Of a DNA stretch of 9,250 bases, positions 1-5,602 are shown in pieces. This DNA is from an uncultured Prevotella sp. (GTDB lineage Bacteria; Bacteroidota; Bacteroidia; Bacteroidales; Bacteroidaceae). The stretch covers positions 1-9,250 of the forward strand of contig CAAGPV010000011.1 in assembly GCA_900771975.1 (NCBI GenBank), written 5' to 3'. The notes under the pieces were generated by a model. It was given only the letters and a program-made list of their open reading frames with translations. It was not told where the DNA came from and ran no database searches. Every line of letters begins with the position of its first letter. The stretch's first letter is position 1. Both the position numbers and the translations under genes were made by a program.

Positions 1-9
1 ATATTGTTA

Positions 10-24
10 CCTATATAATATAGG
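10..24. repeat. short perfect AT-rich palindrome
   Basis: The two 7-base arms CCTATAT and ATATAGG flank one central A. It lies at the window edge in non-coding DNA, so it could be an operator half, the end of an element or chance. Nothing else in positions 1-120 reads as a gene. Confidence 0.25.
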
Positions 25-120
25 CAAACGACCAACTTCTTGATTTTCAATCAAAGTCCAATTTAGAGCGAGTTAGTTTTTTTAACTTCCGTTAGCGTCA
101 ATTTGGTGGACATAAAGCGA

Positions 121-161
121 AAGCCTGTCGATAGTGAAGATTGTTCACTAACGACAGGTTT
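121..161 (-). terminator. strong stem-loop, terminator of the Abi remnant
   Basis: Two 18-base arms (121-138 and 144-161) pair with only two mismatches around a 5-base loop. On the minus strand the stem begins about 20 bases after the stop of the Abi-type fragment and is followed by the T-rich stretch TTTCGCTTTAT. This fits an intrinsic terminator for that minus-strand gene. The near-symmetrical stem could also stop transcription from the left. Confidence 0.6.
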
Positions 162-182
162 GTCTATATTTCGTCTATAAAG

Positions 183-446
183 TTATCTCCATAGAGGCTC
201 GGAAATCCAATTGTCAGGGAATCCCATTGCTGTTGGATCTACCTGTGGGTAAGAAACGAGTAAGGATTTGAGCTCGTTCTTGAAATCCAATCCGTATCCC
301 ATAGAATCAAGCCAATATGCAATACAACAAGCTATAGCATATACTTTGTTCGCAATCAGGGCAATGCGAAGGCCTTTATGGCGTGGAACGAGTGACAGGA
401 TAGACTCCACGCTTGAATCAGTATATATTTTGTAAGTATCTGTAAA
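183..446 (-). pseudogene. C-terminal fragment of an Abi-family (abortive infection-like) protein
   Basis: The open frame runs from a stop at 447-449 to TAA at 183-185. The longest start-to-stop reading is 75 residues from a GTG at 408-410, with no ATG nearby. The C-terminus (SYPQVDPTAMGFPDNW, then EPLWR) and the preceding RIALIANKVYAI segment resemble the C-terminal part of Bacteroidetes Abi_2/AbiD-type proteins, which I recall as roughly 300 residues. Family members are linked to phage abortive infection, but this piece lacks most of the protein and is probably inactive. Upstream of 447 the frame is closed and the DNA changes to hairpins and AT-rich non-coding sequence, so the N-terminal part was deleted or replaced. 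The family call rests on recalled C-terminal similarity only. The alternative is a small unrelated hypothetical protein. Confidence 0.55.
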
Positions 447-454
447 TCAAAAGA

Positions 455-492
455 AACTTTATAGTATCAAGCGTAAATGATACCATAAAGTT
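455..492 (-). terminator. terminator-like stem-loop just upstream of the Abi remnant
   Basis: A 15-bp stem (455-469 with 478-492) closes an 8-base loop. Its single imperfection is A-C on the plus strand but a tolerated G-T pair on the minus strand, where the stem is followed by TTTCTTTTGATTT. Both facts favour a minus-strand terminator. No minus-strand gene is visible to its right, so it may be left over from a lost gene. Confidence 0.45.
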
Positions 493-678
493 CCCATTGT
501 CTGCAAGATTATTATTTTCATTATTCTTTCGACTTTGTTATTGATTGGCTGTTAGTTGATTATTAATATCTGTTAACTCGAATTTTGTGTCAATATTATG
601 CACTATGGATTTTTGCTCAAACAATTCCTTCAAATCAAAATCTACTCATAAAAATCACACAGCAATAGTTATAACACA

Positions 679-717
679 AACTTTAAAATGAACTTTCGGT
701 GAACTTATAACGAACTT
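679..717 (+). repeat. four helically phased AACTT direct repeats upstream of a promoter
   Basis: AACTT begins at 679, 691, 702 and 713, a spacing of 12, 11 and 11 bases. The last three are preceded by G, giving GAACTT at 690, 701 and 712. The array ends 14 bases before the -7 box at 732-739. One copy per helical turn on one face of the DNA, next to a promoter, is the usual layout of activator or repressor binding sites. This is inferred from spacing alone. Confidence 0.4.
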
Positions 718-731
718 TCAAATAAAAACAT

Positions 732-739
732 TACCTTTG
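732..739 (+). promoter_or_regulatory. Bacteroides -7 promoter element (TAnnTTTG)
   Basis: TACCTTTG matches the Bacteroides primary sigma factor -7 consensus TAnnTTTG. No clean TTTG -33 element lies 19-21 bases upstream, which would fit a promoter dependent on an activator bound at the adjacent phased repeats. Transcription would start near 745 and give a leader of about 120 bases before the short frame at 868. Confidence 0.45.
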
Positions 740-867
740 CACTGACAGAATCCGCCTGCTTCCCGTAAGATTTGTGGACTCAATGGGGCATTTTGTAAGT
801 TGGATATACAACATAAATCTATAACGACAGGAGAACAAATAGATACTCAAAAACTATTAATACTTCA

Positions 868-990
868 ATGAAAATAGAAATTGATTTTGATATGGGTTAC
901 GAGACGAATATTCCTTGGATTGAGGCAATCTGAGGCTTTGTTGCTAGGCAATTCAAAAAGATTCGTTTAAAACGATACGAGTCAGTTTAA
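868..990 (+). pseudogene. short reading frame interrupted by an in-frame TGA
   Basis: ATG at 868 opens a 21-residue frame beginning MKIEIDFDMGYETNIPW and ending at TGA (931-933). The same frame then continues for 18 sense codons (GFVARQFKKIRLKR and so on) to TAA at 988-990. The acidic first half followed by a basic second half looks more like protein than random AT-rich DNA, and it lies downstream of a promoter and leader. It may be the decayed start of a longer gene or a real 21-residue leader peptide. I recognise no family. Confidence 0.25.
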
Positions 991-1045
991 GTTAATATAG
1001 GTGAATAAGATGAAAAATATCGCAAAAAAATAATACAAAATAGCT

Positions 1046-1074
1046 ATTGTTGGCAAAAAAAATCACTAACTTTG
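1046..1074 (+). promoter_or_regulatory. promoter of the C11 peptidase gene
   Basis: ATTG (1046-1049) stands in for the -33 TTTG element and lies 17 bases before TAACTTTG (1067-1074), a full match to the Bacteroides -7 consensus TAnnTTTG. Transcription would begin near 1081, leaving an AT-rich leader of about 15 bases before the ATG at 1096. No Shine-Dalgarno sequence is seen, as is common in this group. Confidence 0.6.
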
Positions 1075-1095
1075 GGATAAAAAATGTGTTAAGCA

Positions 1096-2283
1096 ATGAA
1101 CATAAGTACAAATAAATTATCACATATAATATTCATATTTATCACGTTGGCCTCACTGACTATCATGATTTCATGTTCGAGTGAAGAAGAAATTGTTGTT
1201 CCAAAGGAAGAAAATGAACAAACAGTCATAATGTTTTTCCCTTGGAGTTCAAATTTGTTACCTTATTTTCAACAAAACATAAAAGATTTTTCTAAAAGTA
1301 TAGAAGAAAGAGGCTCACAAAATGCACGAGTCATGGTCTGTTTAGCTACAACGCCAAATACTGCGGATCTCATGGAATTAAAGTATGATAATGGAAGTTG
1401 TATCGTTGAGAATATTAGAACTTATGACAATCAAAGATTTACTTCGCAAGAGGGTATTTCTAATATATTGAAGGCTATAAAAGAATATGCGCCTGGAAAG
1501 AAATATGGATTAATTATCGGCTGCCATGGAATGGGATGGTTGCCAGTAATTCATACAAAATCCAATGAAACTCAAGAGATATTTCATTATAATGTAAGTA
1601 ATGGCCCAATGACAAGATATTTCGGTGGATTAACACAGGAATATCAAATAGAAACGTCTGTCTTGGCTCAAGCAATTTTAGAGTCCGGAATTACTATGGA
1701 ATATATACTATTTGATGATTGCTATATGTCTTCAATCGAGGTTGCATATGATTTAAAAGATGTCACGAAATATTTAATAGCTAGTCCCACTGAAGTAATG
1801 GCATATGGATTCCCATATCGTGAATGTGGGAAATATCTTATAGGAAATGTTGATTATGAGGGAGTTATTCAAGCATTTTATGAATTTTATAGTCAATATA
1901 CATATCCATATGGTACAGCAGCCGTTACGAATTGTCAAGAATTAGAACAATTGGCAAATATTGTGAAAAGAATTAATATCGAAAATCAAAATAATAATAT
2001 ATCAGTAAATAGTATCCAGGCAATGGATGGATATACTCCGACTATTTTCTTTGATTTTGAAGACTATATTAATAAGATTTGTAATGATAGTGTGATTCTT
2101 GATGAATTTTCAAATCAATTGAGGAAAACAATATTATTCAAATGTCATACCCCACAATACTATTCTGCTTTTAAAGGAATATTGCCCATTAATCATTATT
2201 CTGGTATTACTACTTCTGATCCTAGCAGTAATAGTCTTTCAAATCCAAAAATATATACACGATGGTATAATGCCACCCATTAA
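1096..2283 (+). CDS. clostripain-family (peptidase C11) lipoprotein
   Basis: A 395-residue cysteine peptidase of family C11. The N-terminus is a lipoprotein signal: a hydrophobic run (residues 10-25) and lipobox IMISC with Cys27 as the lipidated residue, followed by acidic residues, so the mature enzyme should be anchored in the envelope and perhaps reach the surface. The catalytic dyad is visible: His144 in IIGCHGMGW (141-148) and Cys209 in ILFDDCYMSSIEVAYDL (204-220), the family's usual pattern. IASPTEVMAYGFPY (228-241) is another family-like block. Known C11 enzymes often cleave after Arg (clostripain, fragipain), but the specificity of this one is not shown. The length fits Bacteroides lipoprotein C11 enzymes, and no catalytic residue is missing. 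An IS630 element begins 3 bases after the stop. The gene is markedly AT-rich compared with the genes on its right. The start is the only ATG that gives the signal peptide. Confidence 0.9.
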   Translation: MNISTNKLSHIIFIFITLASLTIMISCSSEEEIVVPKEENEQTVIMFFPWSSNLLPYFQQNIKDFSKSIEERGSQNARVMVCLATTPNTADLMELKYDNGSCIVENIRTYDNQRFTSQEGISNILKAIKEYAPGKKYGLIIGCHGMGWLPVIHTKSNETQEIFHYNVSNGPMTRYFGGLTQEYQIETSVLAQAILESGITMEYILFDDCYMSSIEVAYDLKDVTKYLIASPTEVMAYGFPYRECGKYLIGNVDYEGVIQAFYEFYSQYTYPYGTAAVTNCQELEQLANIVKRINIENQNNNISVNSIQAMDGYTPTIFFDFEDYINKICNDSVILDEFSNQLRKTILFKCHTPQYYSAFKGILPINHYSGITTSDPSSNSLSNPKIYTRWYNATH

Positions 2284-2286
2284 TTT

Positions 2287-2307
2287 GTAAGTAACTAATC
2301 AAAATTA
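2287..2307 (+). repeat. left terminal inverted repeat of the IS630 element
   Basis: GTAAGTA-AC-TAATCAAAATTA. It matches the reverse complement of 3363-3383 at 19 of 21 positions, the mismatches being at 2294-2295. The transposase stop codon (2305-2307) lies inside this repeat. Confidence 0.85.
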
Positions 2308-3320
2308 AGCGACATGTTTAGAGAAGTTTATACGCAACCCCTTTCCGATATCCGCCAAAGCTCTGTTGGTGGTATAGAAAAGTATGTCAGAAGTTATATA
2401 ATCTTGTGGTCTTATCCACTTGCCTTTAAGAATACGCCAAAGTGTTTCCGCAATATTCAATTGTGGCGAATATGGAGGCAAGAAAAAGAGGAAAAGTCCT
2501 CTTTGCTCCCATAATGGGCGAAGTTCTTTGATCTTCTTGTTTCTATGTACGGAAGCATTGTCAAGGAGAACAAAAGTGTCCATCTCCAAGTTGAACGAAA
2601 ATTCATCAAGGAAACTGAGGACTTTATCTGCCGTCATCTTTTCGAATGTTGTGAATCCATTGTAACGGTTATCACGGTCAATCATTCCAAAGATATTGAG
2701 TCGTGCCACCCTTTGGGAGGGGACATAAACATCCTCCCCTTGCAGTTGCCAACCGTAAGGGACATATCCTTCAGTACAAGTGTGGTTCTCATCTGCATAA
2801 TAGAGCCTAATACGTCCTTCAGACGCTTTACTTTCAAGTTCTTGCAACTTCTCGACTTTGTATTCATAGAGTTGCGGCGAGGGTACTCCCCTTGGGCGTT
2901 TTCTTATTCGCTTATATCTTGCGCCAATGCTGATAAAAAACGTTTGAATGTTGAGTCGCTTGCCTCTTTGCCCGAGGCTTGCTCCCATGCCGCTCTTGCC
3001 TTGCTCACGCTCTGTCTGTCTTGCTCTATTGCCCGACGCACAGCTTCCTCGTCCGAACAGTCCATGATAGGTTTTCGACCTCTGTCGGAACGGGTATTCA
3101 ATCCGTCGATTCCTTCGGACTTGAAACGTTTTACCCAAGCGTTTACGCTCACGTGGCTCATTTCCGTTTGCCCGCCCGCTGCTGCAGAAGACAGTCCGTC
3201 TGCTTTCAGTAACACAGCACGACAACGCATGCGGAAGCAGTGCTTTTCGCCTAAGCGAAATCCCTTTTCGAGTGCGAGGCGTTCTGCCTCTGTCAACTCC
3301 AATACTTTTGGCTTTCCCAT
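2305..3320 (-). CDS. IS630-family transposase, produced by -1 frameshifting
   Basis: A DDE transposase that would cut and join the element at TA sites, encoded in two overlapping frames. Frame A starts at ATG 3320 (MGKPKVLELTEAERL; a TTG at 3344 would add 8 residues) and holds the helix-turn-helix region (MSHVSVNAWVKRFKSEGIDG), ending at a stop near 2904. Frame B carries the DDE_3 catalytic core: Asp in LYYADENHT, Asp in FVLLDNASVHRNKK and Glu in YSPQLNIAETLWRILKG. The frames join in the -1 direction at 2934-2940, giving a fusion of about 338 residues, the normal IS630 size. Neither frame alone has both DNA-binding and catalytic parts. Frame B's nominal N-terminus upstream of the junction is antisense-like noise. 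A plain inactivating indel is possible, but the canonical slippery site at the exact junction favours programmed frameshifting. Confidence 0.85.
2934..2940 (-). promoter_or_regulatory. T TTT TTA slippery heptamer for -1 ribosomal frameshift
   Basis: In frame A the codons read CGT TTT TTA, so the heptamer T TTT TTA has the X XXY YYZ register required for tandem -1 slippage. Backing up one base gives ATC AGC ATT GGC (ISIG), exactly the frame of the catalytic domain. The A frame continues only about ten more codons before its stop. Confidence 0.7.
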
Positions 3321-3362
3321 TACATATAAAACGGGAAAAGACAATAAATATTTTATGTAAAC

Positions 3363-3383
3363 TAATTTTGATTACCTACTTAC
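3363..3383 (-). repeat. right terminal inverted repeat of the IS630 element
   Basis: Its reverse complement is GTAAGTA-GG-TAATCAAAATTA, matching the left end at 19 of 21 bases. It lies about 40 bases upstream of the transposase ATG. Confidence 0.85.
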
Positions 3384-3452
3384 TATATTTTGTTTTACGA
3401 TGGACAGAAAGTTTATGTTGTGATTTTATCCAAATCATCTGTTATATACAGT

Positions 3453-3506
3453 TCCACCCAATTACAAATTAGTGCTATATATTTATAGAAACTGTAATTG
3501 GGTGGA
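3453..3506. terminator. perfect 14-bp stem-loop between converging genes
   Basis: TCCACCCAATTACA (3453-3466) and TGTAATTGGGTGGA (3493-3506) are perfectly complementary around a 26-base AT-rich loop. It lies about 35 bases past the stop of the DUF6765 gene and, before the IS630 insertion, would have been about 165 bases past the C11 stop. A bidirectional terminator is the simplest reading. The long loop and weak T-tracts are atypical, so it could be another inverted-repeat element. Confidence 0.45.
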
Positions 3507-3539
3507 TAAATAGCCGGTGTAAGAGCAACTGAAATCTCT

Positions 3540-4745
3540 TCAATCATGTTCGCCACCGGTGTCTGCTTCCGACATGTCCGTATCCAGGGCTTGACACAAT
3601 GCCATTCGCTGTTCACGACCGACATCTTTTCCGTTTACGAAGTTTCTCACTTCATCGGCAATTACGTTGTAATGGAAAAAATCATCGCTCTTGGTCGCAT
3701 AAAGAACCGGATCTAATTCTATGCCTTGTGCGGATAGCTGTTCAACCACGCCTGTCATTTCGGCTGAAAGTGGTCCGTCAACAGGTCGTACGCTCAACAT
3801 CCCGTTCATCATTTCCTCCTTTTCATACCGATAATTGATGCCCGGAAACAGTTTTCCCCAGTGGGAGTTGAGCAACATAGTACTCTTCCAGCTTGTCTTG
3901 AAACCTCTGCCGAGAGTTTCGCATAACCTTTCCCACTCACCACTTGATATGCGCTCGTTGCCCAGACAGTCGGACAGGTAGTTAATGATATGATAGGAAG
4001 CAACGCAGAACTCACTGACGTTGGACCGCCCGTAAAAATAGGTATATTTGTCTTTAGAGGACACCATCATCTTTAATTCGAAAGAAATGTTGCTGTCATC
4101 GGGAGCATGGTTTGCCTCGGTATGCCCAATGGCTGGGAATCGGTGATATATACTCGGACTGTATTTGGAGGTTATGTCCTGCCCGTTTTCATCACGACAA
4201 CCGGTCAGTTCGCAGTAGTTTTCCCAATCCCAAAAACCGGAAAAGTTTTGATGGGCATAGGTGTCAGCGAAGATGTGCAACAGTATTCCGATACGCATCA
4301 AATTTTCAGTGGCTTGCGGTGCATGGATGAACTTGTCCTTTGCATCGGTCAGAAGCCCGCATATCAAGTGTCCCAAATCCATTTTTGCCGGAACGACACG
4401 CCATGCGGTACGCTCGTCACCAGTTTTAACCTCGTTAAGTTTGGTGTGTGGCGGAATGAAATGGAATGGTATTGTTATATTCCTTTGGTTTTGCTCTAAT
4501 GCAAGACGCGCCATTTCAAACCAACTGTCGAATCCGGTGGTTACGGGCGTGAACAGCCATTTCCCTTTATACGGTTTTGCCAGATGCCGGGCGAAAGTGG
4601 GAACATTATCCAGCACCATCGTTTTATAGATGGTAAAATCATCCACGAACTGTGAATATCTTGCGATAATTTGTGCGCATTCTTCATCAAAGCCGGCATG
4701 AATTGCCAGTGTTTTTACTGCGTAATAATGAAAGTTTATATCCAT
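3540..4745 (-). CDS. DUF6765-family protein, putative zinc phospholipase C-like fold
   Basis: A 401-residue protein that I match to DUF6765 by its start MDINFHYYAVKTLA, the block IIARYSQFVDD (26-36) and LLHIFADTYAHQNFSGF (155-171). The biochemical function is unknown. The His/Asp pattern (His6, Asp35/Asp36, His94, His100, His157, Asp161, His165) in a mostly helical sequence resembles the metal site of zinc-dependent phospholipase C and S1/P1 nucleases. That is inference; no activity is established. There is no signal peptide or membrane segment, so the product should be cytosolic unless exported by a special route. I chose the ATG at 4745 over the one at 4769 because the family begins MDINFHYY and an AAGGATAAGG site precedes it. 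The start lies 5 bases after the stop of the lectin-like gene, so the two are probably co-translated. Confidence 0.8.
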   Translation of the reverse strand: MDINFHYYAVKTLAIHAGFDEECAQIIARYSQFVDDFTIYKTMVLDNVPTFARHLAKPYKGKWLFTPVTTGFDSWFEMARLALEQNQRNITIPFHFIPPHTKLNEVKTGDERTAWRVVPAKMDLGHLICGLLTDAKDKFIHAPQATENLMRIGILLHIFADTYAHQNFSGFWDWENYCELTGCRDENGQDITSKYSPSIYHRFPAIGHTEANHAPDDSNISFELKMMVSSKDKYTYFYGRSNVSEFCVASYHIINYLSDCLGNERISSGEWERLCETLGRGFKTSWKSTMLLNSHWGKLFPGINYRYEKEEMMNGMLSVRPVDGPLSAEMTGVVEQLSAQGIELDPVLYATKSDDFFHYNVIADEVRNFVNGKDVGREQRMALCQALDTDMSEADTGGEHD

Positions 4746-4748
4746 AAT

Positions 4749-4758
4749 CCTTATCCTT
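4749..4758 (-). promoter_or_regulatory. ribosome binding site embedded in the lectin stop codon
   Basis: AAGGATAAGG on the minus strand lies 3 bases before the ATG at 4745 and contains the TAA stop (4751-4753) of the upstream lectin-like gene. A purine-rich site in this place supports the 4745 start and termination-reinitiation coupling of the two genes. Confidence 0.5.
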
Positions 4759-5146
4759 TCTTTTTCCATGAAGCCAGTGTGATGTACAAATCGTTGTAGT
4801 CGTTGTCCGTGCCGTCTTCCACACAGACACTCATCGTACGCCCCACGATATGGGCATTTCCGTCAATAACACCGTTCATCGACTTGCTGCCATACTGGGG
4901 ATTGGAAGTGTCATAGATGGTGACTTCAAAACGCAGGTTTCCACCTCCTCCGTAGAAGCAGCCTTTAGTTCCATTGGTAAGATCCTGCAATTCGGTGCTG
5001 TGACTCGTTTTCTTGATTGTGGCGTAAACTGTCTTGTCATCTCTCAGTACTACCAAGGCATTGCGTTCTGCCTGCGAACAAACGCTCCACACCATGTAGT
5101 CGCCTTTTTGAACATCTTCTACCGGATAAACTTTTTTCTGATCCAT
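4751..5146 (-). CDS. LecB/PA-IIL-like calcium-dependent lectin-domain protein
   Basis: A 131-residue protein, probably all beta, with no signal peptide or membrane segment. Near the C-terminus residues 110-119 read EDGTDNDYND, identical to the double-calcium, sugar-binding loop of Pseudomonas aeruginosa LecB (PA-IIL, fucose/mannose lectin). The chain then continues as a beta strand plus W-KKKG and ends in Gly131. LecB also ends in Gly, whose terminal carboxylate ligates calcium in the partner subunit, so both loop and terminus are conserved. The N-terminal strands (GDYMVWSV, NALVVLRDDKTVYATI) fit the LecB fold loosely, but the LecB Asn and Ser-Ser-Gly specificity loop is not clearly kept (CSQAE here), so the sugar preference cannot be predicted. 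The protein is slightly longer than LecB (114 residues), and residues 60-70 are Gly-rich. It is followed directly by the DUF6765 gene. It could instead be a related calcium-binding beta domain with another ligand. Confidence 0.7.
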   Translation of the reverse strand: MDQKKVYPVEDVQKGDYMVWSVCSQAERNALVVLRDDKTVYATIKKTSHSTELQDLTNGTKGCFYGGGGNLRFEVTIYDTSNPQYGSKSMNGVIDGNAHIVGRTMSVCVEDGTDNDYNDLYITLASWKKKG

Positions 5147-5196
5147 GTCGATAAGTTTTTAATTTTTTCCTACTCTGCCGGCTTTTCGGATTCCGC

Positions 5197-5231
5197 CACC
5201 CGGTTTTGCGAGACGGGTGCTCGTTTTTTTT
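5197..5231 (+). terminator. plus-strand intrinsic terminator opposing the operon
   Basis: CACCCG (5197-5202) pairs with CGGGTG (5214-5219), followed by CTCG and eight T residues (5224-5231). This is an intrinsic-terminator layout on the plus strand, although no plus-strand gene lies to its left. On the minus strand the same stem sits in the 94-base gap between the HU-like stop and the lectin start and lacks a U-tract. It may block antisense transcription into the HU remnant, or be chance. Confidence 0.35.
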
Positions 5232-5336
5232 ACAGACAGATTATCCGAGTGGATTTTCATCCTGTCCATCGTCACTGCCTCCCTGCGCCGGGTCATCGTC
5301 CTTGGTGTCGGGGCTAAGCTCTATCCACTCCAGGTC

Positions 5337-5368
5337 GTCGCTGTCCACGAGGGCGCGGGTGTAAGTAC
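5337..5368 (-). repeat. 32-bp direct repeat, copy 1
   Basis: Perfectly identical to 5403-5434. The two copies lie exactly 66 bases apart (22 codons), so both are read in the same frame as TYTRALVDSD in the tail of the HU-like protein. The 34 bases between them are not repeated. Confidence 0.9.
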
Positions 5369-5402
5369 GTTGCTTCTTGACCACGGCGACGGAATGATAC
5401 AT

Positions 5403-5434
5403 GTCGCTGTCCACGAGGGCGCGGGTGTAAGTAC
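5403..5434 (-). repeat. 32-bp direct repeat, copy 2
   Basis: Second perfect copy of the 5337-5368 sequence. It encodes the first TYTRALVDSD in the protein, directly after EREKIASG. Confidence 0.9.
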
Positions 5435-5602
5435 CGCTGGCAATCTTCTCACGTTCGGGGATGAACTCCACGCGGACGGCTTTTACCTGCTTTTCGAAGT
5501 CGAAGTCATCGAGGTTTGCCACGCCCACGGTGTCAAGCACATAGCGGAAGTAGCCGAGGCCTTTGATGTGGACGCTCTTGCCCTGGCTCATGCGGGTGTG
5601 CA

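Larger units (their letters stand above)
493..1045. other. AT-rich stretch without an intact gene
   Basis: No convincing long reading frame exists on either strand. The stretch holds phased AACTT repeats (679-717), a Bacteroides -7 box (732-739), a leader of about 120 bases and a short interrupted frame (868-990), each listed separately. The remainder (493-678 and 991-1045) shows only AT-rich sequence. Confidence 0.5.
2287..3383 (-). mobile_element. IS630-family insertion sequence
   Basis: A complete element of about 1.1 kb carrying one frameshifted DDE transposase gene on the minus strand and terminal inverted repeats of 21 bases with two mismatches. IS630/Tc1-type elements insert at TA and duplicate it. 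TA occurs at 2288-2289 and 3381-3382, just inside the outermost matching bases, so the strict element may be 2290-3380. It sits between the stop of the C11 gene and a hairpin at 3453-3506. The intact ends and full transposase capacity suggest recent, possibly active insertion. Confidence 0.85.

Noticed and set aside
63..113. 16-residue minus-strand frame starting MSTKLTLTEVKK
   Set aside because: It is too short, with no promoter and no family match; it lies just past the terminator stem and is probably chance.
2545..3360. 271-residue plus-strand frame across the transposase
   Set aside because: It is the antisense shadow of the transposase, which has clear HTH and DDE motifs and matched inverted repeats on the other strand.
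3413..3625. 70-residue minus-strand frame past the DUF6765 stop
   Set aside because: It runs across the hairpin and overlaps the DUF6765 C-terminus in another frame with no coding character.
4107..4629. Overlapping plus-strand frames of 72-130 residues
   Set aside because: These are shadows of the DUF6765 gene, with no promoter, start context or recognisable motif.
5337..5434. Possible CRISPR or VNTR array
   Set aside because: There are only two copies of a 32-bp repeat, inside a coding frame and with no third unit, so this is a coding duplication.
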